Position numbers and translations under genes: made by a program. DNA of 36,192 bases from an uncultured Clostridium sp. (GTDB lineage Bacteria > Bacillota > Clostridia > TANB77 > CAG-508): NCBI GenBank assembly GCA_946497775.1, contig CAMMLS010000008.1, positions 1 through 36,192 on the forward strand. Direction: 5' to 3'. Under the pieces are notes generated by a model that was not told where the DNA came from, did not search any database, and was given only the letters and a program-made list of their open reading frames with translations. Of this stretch, positions 1-8,305 are shown in pieces. Position 1 is the stretch's first letter. Each line of letters begins with the position of its first letter.

Positions 1-247
1 TTTGCATTTCTATTATTGCTATTGTATTTTTATTTATTATTACTCTTAAATCTAACTTACCATACTTTTCTTTTGTATTCATTTGGCTGAGTTCTACTTC
101 TTTTTGTACCTCTATTTCTTTTATTTCTATTTTTGTAATTTCTTCTAATAATTCTTTAAGCATATCCTCATTTCCTACTTCGGAAAATAGATTCTTGAAA
201 ATTATATCATTCTTTGGTAGTAATTTAATTTTTTCTGTTTCTGACAC
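1..247 (-). CDS. Rpn family / PD-(D/E)XK nuclease family transposase-like protein, N-terminal part (runs off window start)
   Basis: Minus-strand reading from a GTG at 247-245 preceded by GGAGGAGAAAG: VSETEKIKLLPKNDIIFKNLFSEVGNEDMLKELLEEITKIEIKEIEVQKEVELSQMNTKEKYGKLDLRVIINKNTIAIIEMQ, typical of the Rpn/TIGR01784 N-terminus. Confidence 0.75.
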   Translation of the reverse strand, partial: MSETEKIKLLPKNDIIFKNLFSEVGNEDMLKELLEEITKIEIKEIEVQKEVELSQMNTKEKYGKLDLRVIINKNTIAIIEMQ

Positions 248-392
248 TTTATCTTTCTCCTCCTATTTTAACATTATTTCATTAGCCAAATCAATACTTT
301 TGCCATTACTCGTCTCTCAGTATAATTATCAGCACATTTGGCTTTAAATTCTTAATATAATTGATTTATCCTGATATAATACTCCTGATTAA

Positions 393-761
393 TTATGTAT
401 TACCATAATCCCAAGCCTGTTTAATATGATTTATTCTATATGTTTGTCTATTTAGGTAAACCTCAATAACATCAAACCTAATATAGCAATTATATAACTG
501 ATTAGAATAAACATAAACCTCAGCGGCTTTTCTTATATGTTTTTGCTTATAAGTATCAACCGCTTCTGCTGGATTTCCATATATGATACTGCTCCTCGTT
601 TTTACCTCTACAAAAACTATCTCTTCCCCATCTTTTGCAATAATGTCAATTTCACCTTGTTTGCACCTATAATTTCTATTTAATATAAAATATCCTATAC
701 TTTTTAAGTAATTCTCGGCAATGTTTTCCCCATTTTGTCCAAAATCTTGTTTATAAAACAT
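393..761 (-). CDS. yraN: YraN family protein (UPF0102, endonuclease-like fold)
   Basis: GENIAENYLKSIGYFILNRNYRCKQGEIDIIAKDGEEIVFVEVKTRSS is the YraN signature; next to dprA and yifB as in many Firmicutes. Confidence 0.93.
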   Translation of the reverse strand: MFYKQDFGQNGENIAENYLKSIGYFILNRNYRCKQGEIDIIAKDGEEIVFVEVKTRSSIIYGNPAEAVDTYKQKHIRKAAEVYVYSNQLYNCYIRFDVIEVYLNRQTYRINHIKQAWDYGNT

Positions 762-764
762 TTT

Positions 765-1625
765 TTATATCACCTTTTCATAATAATTTCCTGGCAAAGA
801 TTTAATATATCCCTCTAATTCCATAAGCATCAAACTTGCATTTATTTGACTAATATCTGTTTTTAATTTTTTGCAAATAACATTAATGTTTGTAGCTTCA
901 TTTTCTATTGCTTCATAAATGATTTTGTATTCTTCTGGGATTACAATTTCTCTTTCCATATTATCTTCTATTTTCTCTAAATTCAATCCTTGCAAAATAT
1001 CGTTGCTACAAGTTACAAGGCTTGCTCCTTCTTTAATTAAATTATTTGTGCCTACTCCATTTTTTCTATCTAAATTGCTAGGAATGCAAAAAACTTTCTT
1101 ACCCTGTTTTTCCGCTAAATTTGCAGTTATACTTGTTCCGCTTCTATAAAATGCCTCAATAACTAATACTCCATTTGAGAGTCCACTTACAATTCTGTTT
1201 CTTGTAGGAAAATTTTTAGAATTAGGCATAGTATTAGGTTCATACTCTGAGATTACCACTCCTCCACTATTTATGATTTTATAAAATAAGTCCTTATTTT
1301 CTTCTGGATAAATAAATTTAAATCCACTACCTAAAACTGCAATAGTTTTCCCTCCTACACTTAATGCACCTTCATGTGCAAATGTATCTATACCTAATGC
1401 CATCCCACTTATAATGCATAAGCCTTGTTTTGCAAGCTCTTTTGAAAATTTTAAAGCATATGTTTTTCCATATTCTGTGTAACATCTAGAACCTATTATG
1501 GCTATTCCATTATCTTCTAATATTTTTTCATTACCAATAACATATAGTTTTAGTGGTGGATTTTGTATAGTTTTTAATTGTTTTGGATATTGTTTATCAT
1601 CAATATTTATTATTTTAACTTCCAT
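765..1625 (-). CDS. dprA: DNA-processing protein DprA/Smf
   Basis: IAIIGSRCYTEYGKTYALKFSKELAKQGLCIISGMALGIDTFAHEGAL...TIAVLGSGFKFIYPEENKDL...FPTRNRIVSGLSNGVLVIEA, Rossmann-fold DprA motifs. Confidence 0.96.
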   Translation of the reverse strand: MEVKIINIDDKQYPKQLKTIQNPPLKLYVIGNEKILEDNGIAIIGSRCYTEYGKTYALKFSKELAKQGLCIISGMALGIDTFAHEGALSVGGKTIAVLGSGFKFIYPEENKDLFYKIINSGGVVISEYEPNTMPNSKNFPTRNRIVSGLSNGVLVIEAFYRSGTSITANLAEKQGKKVFCIPSNLDRKNGVGTNNLIKEGASLVTCSNDILQGLNLEKIEDNMEREIVIPEEYKIIYEAIENEATNINVICKKLKTDISQINASLMLMELEGYIKSLPGNYYEKVI

Positions 1626-1642
1626 ATATTCCTTCCCTAAAT

Positions 1643-3170
1643 TTAAAAATATTTTCTATCTAAACTTCTATACTGAATTGCTTCTGCAATATGTTTAGAT
1701 TCAATATTCTCTTTATGGTCTAAATCTGCAATTGTTCTTGCAACTTTTAAAATTCTTCCATATGCTCTTGCACTAAGGCCTAATTTATCGAATGCATTTT
1801 GAAGTATTTTGTGTGATATACTATCTAATTTGCAATATTCTTCTATCAATTTTGGAGTTAACTCTGAATTTGAATATAAATTATATTTTTTATATCTTTC
1901 CATTTGTAATTTTCTGGCTTCATTAACTCTTCTTTTCACTACTTCTGAACTTTCAATTTTAGAATCATCTTGCAACTTTTTATATTTAACAGGTGTAACT
2001 TCTATATGTATATCTATTCTATCTAATAAAGGTCCACTTATTTTTCCCATGTATTTAGCTATTGATTGAGGAGTACAAGTACATTCCTTATCTTTTGAGC
2101 CATAATACCCGCAGGCACATGGATTCATACTAGCAATAAGCATAAAGTTACATGGATATGTTAATGTAGAATTAACTCTACTTATTGTTACAACTCTATC
2201 TTCTAGTGGAGTCCTCATTACCTCTAATGTGTTTTTATTAAACTCTGGTAGCTCATCTAAAAATAAAACTCCAGAATGAGCTAAACTTATTTCTCCGTGG
2301 TTTTGGTATTTTTCCCCCTCCCACAAGCGCTACTCCTGAAATTGTATGATGCGGTGCTCTAAATGGTCTTGTAAATACTAATGAATTTTCATTTAACACT
2401 CCTGCAATACTATGTATTTTACTTACTTCTAAGGCTTCTTCAAAACTTAAATCTGGCAAAATTGAAGGTAATCTCCTTGCTAGCATTGTTTTTCCAGAAC
2501 CTGGACTTCCTATAAGTATACAATTATGTCCTCCAGCAGCTGCAATTTCTAATGCTCTCTTTACATTTTCTTGTCCTTTTACTTCTGAAAAGTCTAAATC
2601 ATATTTTATATCTTTTTTTAGCAATTCCCTAATGTCTGTTTGCTGTGGTAGAATTTTTTCTTCATTTTTTAAATATCTTATTGCTTGGCTAAGATTTTTT
2701 ACTCCGATTACTTCTAATCCATTTACAACACTTGCTTCTTTTGCATTTTTAATAGGTAGAATTACCCTTTTTATTCCTAATCTTAAAGCCTCTATGCACA
2801 TAGGTAATACTCCATTTATTTTATTTAATGTTCCATCTAGTGATAGTTCTCCCATAAAAACTGTGTTTTTAATATCTGCATTTTGCAGATTTTCTGTTGC
2901 TATTAATATTCCTATTGCAATAGGTAAATCAAAAAAGGATCCTTCTTTTTTGGTATTTGCTGGTGCCAAATTCACAGTTATTTTTCTACTTGGAAATTCT
3001 ATTCCAGAATTTTTAATTGCAGTTCTTACCCTTTCTTTCGATTCTTTAACAGATGCATCTGGAAGCCCAACTATTTCCCAATGTGGCAGTCCGGCAGACA
3101 CATCTATTTGTACATTAACCAAATAGCCAGTAAGTCCATGCAATGCCATACTTTCTACAATTGATAACAT
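1643..3170 (-). CDS. yifB: YifB/ComM family Mg chelatase-like AAA ATPase, encoded in two frames joined by an apparent +1 shift at CGG 2295-2297
   Basis: ORFs 2253..3170 and 1643..2326 are consecutive halves of one protein; skipping the C of CGG restores ...[37 protein letters not shown]... Confidence 0.9.
2295..2297 (-). other. CGG +1 frameshift site 1 (CCA C|GGA GAA)
   Basis: Zero-frame CGG of ORF 2253..3170; GGA is in the frame of ORF 1643..2326. Confidence 0.85.
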
Positions 3171-3224
3171 ATTATTCCTTTCTTATAAAAAATTGATTTT
3201 GTTGGCTGAAATGCCTGATTTTAA

Positions 3225-3260
3225 ATAAATAAGAGCAAACATTCAATAATGTCTACTCTT
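3225..3260 (-). terminator. Rho-independent-terminator-like hairpin
   Basis: AATAAGAG...ACATT/AATGT...CTCTTATT imperfect stem followed by a T-rich tail on the minus strand. Confidence 0.5.
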
Positions 3261-3407
3261 ATTATGAAGATTTCTGATACATTAAAGAAATTATTAAAAT
3301 TATATATCCATTTGTGGTAAATGTAAATACCTTTGCAAGCACTTTTCATCGCAAGTTTAGACATCTTTCGACATTGTTCGACATATTGTTTTGAATTATT
3401 AGAATAT

Positions 3408-3443
3408 AAAAGAGCAAATAATATCAAAATATTATCTGCTCTT
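3408..3443 (-). terminator. Terminator downstream of the 3D-domain gene
   Basis: AAAGAGCAGATAATATTTTGATATTATTTGCTCTTTT stem-loop plus T tract on minus strand, directly after stop at 3452. Confidence 0.7.
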
Positions 3444-3451
3444 TGTTTTAA

Positions 3452-4441
3452 TTACAATACATATATATGACACTCTAAATTTCTTCTTCCAAACTGAATA
3501 CATTCGTTATATGTATCCATATAAACATCTAACTTATTATTAGAAATTGCTCCACCTCTATCTTGTACAATAAACCATCCTCCATTTGGTTTGTTCGCAA
3601 AATATGGTATATAAATAATTGTTCCAATTGGATATCCTTTTCCTGCGGCTACCGTATACCATGCTTTCGCATATGCTCCTGATGCTGTTACTCCATAACC
3701 TGGATCTGTTGGTTTTTTACCACATGTTGATGCAGTATATGCAGATGTATTCAAAGTTACTACCTTTGGTGTTATTCCTGCTATTTTTGCTTGTAACATA
3801 GAAGCTGTTGCAGAATTTCCCGGAGTTGTTCTTGCTACCTCACTTCTTGATGTTTGCTTTGTATTAACTTGAACAATTTTATCCACTGGTTCTTTTATTA
3901 CATTAGCTGAAATTTCTTCTCTTGCAATTTCTTCTGCATCTCTATATGTTATTTTATATGTAACTTCTCTTAGTCCATTTTGTCCTTCTTTAATAACTCT
4001 TGTTGTTCCGTCTTCGCTTCCTGCTGTGTCTTTTGTTATTGTTTCAAATGGTATTTCTTCTTGAATTGTAACAATTTCTTCTGTTATAACTCCATATGTT
4101 GTTAATATATCATCTAGATTGGTTATTGCCTGAACTTCTTCTGCATTGTTTATCTCTGATGATTTTATGATTCTTATTGTTTTATCAAAACCTACGTCTT
4201 CATTAAGTCCAGGTTTTACTGTTTCGTTATCTGCAATTACTATATGATTGTCTTCTAATATTTCTTTTACTTTTGTTTTTGTTGTTAAAACATTTAATTC
4301 ATAATTATTTGAAAATTGTATTTTTACATTAGTTATATTTATATTTGAAGCTCCAACTACAACTCCTGAACATAAAAGAAAAATTATACTAATCGCAATT
4401 ATTTTTATTGCTGAAACAGATGCCTTTTCATCTTTTTTCAT
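3452..4441 (-). CDS. YabE-like cell-wall protein: DUF348 + G5 + C-terminal 3D domain
   Basis: N-terminal TM, DUF348-like repeat, G5-like region, C-terminal 3D domain LNTSAYTAS...GVTASGAYAK...TVAAGKGYPIGTIIYIP...GWFIVQDRGGAISNNKLDVYMDT. Confidence 0.9.
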   Translation of the reverse strand: MKKDEKASVSAIKIIAISIIFLLCSGVVVGASNINITNVKIQFSNNYELNVLTTKTKVKEILEDNHIVIADNETVKPGLNEDVGFDKTIRIIKSSEINNAEEVQAITNLDDILTTYGVITEEIVTIQEEIPFETITKDTAGSEDGTTRVIKEGQNGLREVTYKITYRDAEEIAREEISANVIKEPVDKIVQVNTKQTSRSEVARTTPGNSATASMLQAKIAGITPKVVTLNTSAYTASTCGKKPTDPGYGVTASGAYAKAWYTVAAGKGYPIGTIIYIPYFANKPNGGWFIVQDRGGAISNNKLDVYMDTYNECIQFGRRNLECHIYVL

Positions 4442-4692
4442 AAAAAACTTAATCCCTCCTCTTAGGTTCTTTCACATTATACATGTTTTAATCTTTCTTG
4501 TCAAATTTTTGTAACATTTTATTTTTACTTACGGACATATGGCTTATAAGCTTTTCTAACTTTGTCCCACTACTAATATATTCAGCTAAAATACAGCTTA
4601 TCCCTATTTTTTTAATATTTTAATATTTTTTTACAAACAATACAGGATATAAATATATTTATTAAGATTTCATTATTTTGGCTCTAAAAAGC

Positions 4693-4721
4693 TTGACTAT
4701 ATGTTATTTTTAAGGTATGAT
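4693..4721 (+). promoter_or_regulatory. Putative sigma-A promoter of the clpE-like gene
   Basis: TTGACT (4693-4698), 17 nt spacer, TATGAT (4716-4721); implies the annotated ATG at 4717 is not the start. Confidence 0.6.
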
Positions 4722-4752
4722 TATTAAGTTAAGAGTAAGGAGAAATGTGTAT

Positions 4753-7038
4753 ATGTTATGTTCAAATTGTAATAAAAATACTGCTGTTATTTTTATTAAT
4801 AAAGAAGTTAATGGAAAACAAGAAATAGAAGGACTATGTTTTCAATGTGCACAAGAAAAAGGAATTAATCCTCTTGAAGTTCTTGCAAAGCAATCTAATC
4901 TTTCTGAAAAAGATTTAGAAAACATGTCTAGACAGTTTGAAAATATTTTTAAAAACCTTTCTGATAATTTAGAAAATTCAAGTTTTGATGATTTATCTGA
5001 AAATAGTGATAATTCATTGGGCTCTATATTTGCTAATATGTTTTCTAATAATAATGAAAATAATGATTCAGAAAGCAATAATTCTTCTGGTAAGAAAAAA
5101 GTAAAAGTTGAAAAAAAGGCTAAGGACAAGAAAAGAAAATTTCTAGATACCTATGGAACTAATTTAACAAATCAAGCTAGAAATCATCAATTAGATGCAG
5201 TTATTGGTAGAAACAGTGAAATTCAAAGAATTATTCAAATATTAAATAGACGTTCTAAAAACAATCCTTGTTTAATTGGTGAACCAGGTGTTGGTAAAAC
5301 TGCAATTGCACAAGGTTTGGCTATAAAAATAGCTGAACAAAAAGTTCCTGCAAAACTTTTAAATAAAGAAGTGTATCTTCTAGATATGACTGCAATCATT
5401 GCGGGTACTCAATTTAGAGGTCAATTTGAAGCAAGAATGAAATCTTTAATAGATGAATGTAAAGCATGTGGAAATATAATTCTTGTTATTGACGAGATTC
5501 ATAATATTATAGGTGCAGGTGATGCAGAACATGCCATGAATGCTGCAAATATACTAAAACCATCTTTATCTAATGGAGAAATCCAATTAATTGGAACCAC
5601 AACTTTAAAAGAATATAGAAAATATATAGAAAAAGATTCTGCCTTAGAAAGAAGATTTCAACCAGTTATAATAGACGAACCAAATATCGAAGATAGTATT
5701 GAAATAATTAAAGGTATAAAAGGATATTACGAAGAATATCACAAAGTTAGAATATCTAATGATGTAATTGCAGAAACTGTAAAAATGTCTGAAAAATATA
5801 TTCATGATAGATTTTTGCCAGATAAAGCAATTGATTTATTAGATGAAGCATGTTCAAGATTAAATTTAAATAATACTACTTTATTTGAGCTTGAAGTATT
5901 AAAAAATGAACTTAAAAAAATTGAAGAAGAAAAAGAAGATGCTGTTTCTTCTGATTCTATTGAAGATTATAAAAAGGCTGCTGATTTAAAAACAAAAGAA
6001 TGTAATATTCAATCAAGAATTGCGGAACTTGAATCTCAACTAAAAGTTCAAGAATTAACTGTTGCAGATATTGCAGAAGTTATTGAATATGCTACAAAAA
6101 TACCAGTTAAAAAAATTACAGAAGCTGAAACTCAAAAATTATTAAATTTAGAAAAAAATCTTCATAGTAGAATAATCGGTCAAGATAACGCTGTTTCTAC
6201 TGTTGCAAAAACAATAAGAAGAAATCGTGCAGGACTTCAAAGTTCTAAACGACCACCTTCATTTATGTTTGTTGGCCCTACTGGTGTTGGTAAAACAGAA
6301 CTTGCCAAAGCTTTGGCAACAGAAATGTTTGGCAGTGAAGATGCCATTATACGTTTTGATATGTCTGAATTTATGGAAAGTCATTCAACATCAAAACTAA
6401 TTGGTTCACCTCCAGGATATGTAGGTTATGATGATGCAGGACAACTTACTGAAAAAGTAAAAAGAAAACCTTATTCTATTATACTGTTAGACGAAATAGA
6501 AAAAGCTCATCCAGATGTATTTAATATTCTTCTTCAAGTTTTAGATGACGGAAAGCTTACAGATTCGCAAGGAAACACAGTTAGCTTTGTAAATACAATT
6601 ATTATTATGACATCTAACTCTGGTTCAAATTTAAATAATAACTCAATTGGATTTGCTAAACAAACAGTTGATAAAAATAAAATATTTGACTCTTTAAAAG
6701 ATACATTTAGACCAGAATTTTTAAACAGAGTTGATGAAATTTTAGTATTTGACCCACTTACAGAAGTTGAATTAATACAAATTATAGATTTATTATTAAA
6801 AGAAACGAAAAATGCTTTATTAGATAAAAATATAAATTTAGAAATTACAGAAGATGCAAAAAAATATTTATTGGATCATGGAATCGACTTAAAATATGGA
6901 GCAAGGCCATTAAGACGTGCTATACAAAGATATATTGAAGACCCATTATCAGATATGCTTTTAAAAGGTGAACTTTTAAATGGTCAAACAATATTTGTAA
7001 GTACTGTTGATAATGAATTAAATTTTATGGTAAAATAG
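4753..7038 (+). CDS. clpE: ClpE-like ATP-dependent Clp protease ATP-binding subunit with N-terminal zinc finger
   Basis: MLCSNCNKNTAVIFINKEVNGKQEIEGLCFQCAQ zinc finger, two AAA+ modules (GEPGVGKTAIAQGLA, GPTGVGKTELAKALA). ATG 4753 has AAGGAGA at 4737-4743; the 4717 start overlaps the predicted -10. Confidence 0.88.
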   Translation: MLCSNCNKNTAVIFINKEVNGKQEIEGLCFQCAQEKGINPLEVLAKQSNLSEKDLENMSRQFENIFKNLSDNLENSSFDDLSENSDNSLGSIFANMFSNNNENNDSESNNSSGKKKVKVEKKAKDKKRKFLDTYGTNLTNQARNHQLDAVIGRNSEIQRIIQILNRRSKNNPCLIGEPGVGKTAIAQGLAIKIAEQKVPAKLLNKEVYLLDMTAIIAGTQFRGQFEARMKSLIDECKACGNIILVIDEIHNIIGAGDAEHAMNAANILKPSLSNGEIQLIGTTTLKEYRKYIEKDSALERRFQPVIIDEPNIEDSIEIIKGIKGYYEEYHKVRISNDVIAETVKMSEKYIHDRFLPDKAIDLLDEACSRLNLNNTTLFELEVLKNELKKIEEEKEDAVSSDSIEDYKKAADLKTKECNIQSRIAELESQLKVQELTVADIAEVIEYATKIPVKKITEAETQKLLNLEKNLHSRIIGQDNAVSTVAKTIRRNRAGLQSSKRPPSFMFVGPTGVGKTELAKALATEMFGSEDAIIRFDMSEFMESHSTSKLIGSPPGYVGYDDAGQLTEKVKRKPYSIILLDEIEKAHPDVFNILLQVLDDGKLTDSQGNTVSFVNTIIIMTSNSGSNLNNNSIGFAKQTVDKNKIFDSLKDTFRPEFLNRVDEILVFDPLTEVELIQIIDLLLKETKNALLDKNINLEITEDAKKYLLDHGIDLKYGARPLRRAIQRYIEDPLSDMLLKGELLNGQTIFVSTVDNELNFMVK

Positions 7039-7063
7039 TTAGTAATAAATGGAGGATTTTAAA

Positions 7064-7606
7064 ATGTTTAAAAATGTACCGAATATATTAACCGCAATTA
7101 GGCTTTTACTTATACCAATAATTTTCTATTTTGCATTAGAGGAAAATTATGTACTCGCAGTAATATTTTTAACTCTATCTGGAATGACTGATGTACTAGA
7201 TGGATATATTGCTAGAAAATACAATTTCATAACAGACTTTGGAACTTTGTTTGATCCTCTTGCAGACAAGCTAACTCAAATTTCTACATTAATTGTATTA
7301 GTTATTCAATCAATTATTCCTGTGTGGATTTTAGTTATAGTTATAATAAAAGAATTATTAATGATTTCAGGAGCAGCTTTCCTTTATGATAAAAACACAG
7401 TTGTTGGAAGTAGATGGTATGGTAAAGCAGCAACAGTATTATTCTATGTGGCAATACTTGTTTCTATGTTAGATAGGCAATTTAATTTAAACCTAGCATT
7501 TGACATGTATTTATATTATATAGCTATTGCACTTACTATATTTGCACTATATATGTATTTTAAAACATTCTCTAAATTGAAAAAAAGTGCAAAAGAAAAT
7601 AAATAA
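7064..7606 (+). CDS. pgsA: CDP-diacylglycerol--glycerol-3-phosphate 3-phosphatidyltransferase
   Basis: NVPNILTAIRLLLIPIIFYF...SGMTDVLDGYIARKYNFITDFGTLFDPLADKLTQ, CDP-alcohol phosphatidyltransferase motif; GGAGG RBS at about 7051 supports ATG 7064. Confidence 0.94.
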   Translation: MFKNVPNILTAIRLLLIPIIFYFALEENYVLAVIFLTLSGMTDVLDGYIARKYNFITDFGTLFDPLADKLTQISTLIVLVIQSIIPVWILVIVIIKELLMISGAAFLYDKNTVVGSRWYGKAATVLFYVAILVSMLDRQFNLNLAFDMYLYYIAIALTIFALYMYFKTFSKLKKSAKENK

Positions 7607-7621
7607 TAACTAAAAAATAAA

Positions 7622-7655
7622 ACCCGAAATATTATTAAAAATATTTCGGGTTTTG
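7622..7655. terminator. Bidirectional terminator between convergent pgsA and bofC-like genes
   Basis: AACCCGAAATATT-ATTAAA-AATATTTCGGGTTTTGTTTTT. Confidence 0.9.
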
Positions 7656-7658
7656 TTT

Positions 7659-8255
7659 TTATTCAAAATCTTCTATTGCACTATTTAAAGCTTCTTTTCC
7701 AATTGCTTTTATTCCTTTTTGGAGTTCTTCTCTATCTTGCTCTGTTAAATATTCTGTTGATATTTCTGTAAGTTCATGTAATGTTTCATTTCCTTCTGCA
7801 TCTTCTGTATATATAGCAATTACTCCATCTTTTTCTCTTAATACAAAATGTTCATTACATATTCCTGTTACTTCTTTTAGTATTACTACCTCATTTGCGG
7901 AAAATCCTTTTAATTCCCAATCTGAAAGTTTCTCTTTTACCTCATTTTCTTTAAGATTTACAAGTTCAGCCGGTATTTCTGCATAATCTTTTGTAGTATG
8001 TCCACATTCTTTATAATGTTTTTTTATTATTAAATTTGCATTAGGGGATACCTTTTCTTCTACAATACTAGTAAGTAGACTAGGAGTAGAAGTATTTACT
8101 CCATTTTCAACTGCGACTTTTGCAAGTTCTGCCATATTATCATCATTTTTTTCATTTTTAGTTGCTGCCTCGTATATGTAATATCCACAAATTCCACAAA
8201 CTACAAATATACAAATTAGTGTTACAATTAGTAAAAAATTCCTCATAAACATCAT
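7659..8255 (-). CDS. BofC C-terminal-domain-like membrane-anchored protein
   Basis: N-terminal TM; HYKECGHTTKDYAEIPAELVNLKENEVKEKLSDWELKGFSANEVVILKE...LREKDGVIAIYTEDAEGNETLHELTEISTEYLTEQDREELQKGI resembles the BofC C-terminal domain. Confidence 0.7.
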   Translation of the reverse strand: MMFMRNFLLIVTLICIFVVCGICGYYIYEAATKNEKNDDNMAELAKVAVENGVNTSTPSLLTSIVEEKVSPNANLIIKKHYKECGHTTKDYAEIPAELVNLKENEVKEKLSDWELKGFSANEVVILKEVTGICNEHFVLREKDGVIAIYTEDAEGNETLHELTEISTEYLTEQDREELQKGIKAIGKEALNSAIEDFE

Positions 8256-8305
8256 CCTTTAACATTTGATGTTTATATTATTTGCATTATTTCCCAATTT
8301 ATTCA

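Noticed and set aside
2632-3126. Plus-strand ORFs antisense to core genes (2632..3126, 13944..14369, 28257..28895, 32..33 kb etc.)
   Set aside because: They mirror confident minus-strand genes, lack RBS and recognisable domains.
1643-3170. Treating the split yifB, comEC, HD-GYP, glucan synthase and cwlD genes as ordinary pseudogenes
   Set aside because: Each has only +1 breaks at CGG, no other stops and intact conserved motifs; five unrelated core genes decaying in the same codon-specific way is implausible. Systematic sequencing error remains possible and needs reads.
3221-3427. 68-aa ORF as a real protein
   Set aside because: No recognisable domain or clear RBS; lies between terminator-like hairpins. 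Kept only as a possible small transcript.
4500-4716. CtsR operator upstream of clpE
   Set aside because: No convincing tandem GGTCAAA heptads; only a sigma-A-like promoter is supported.
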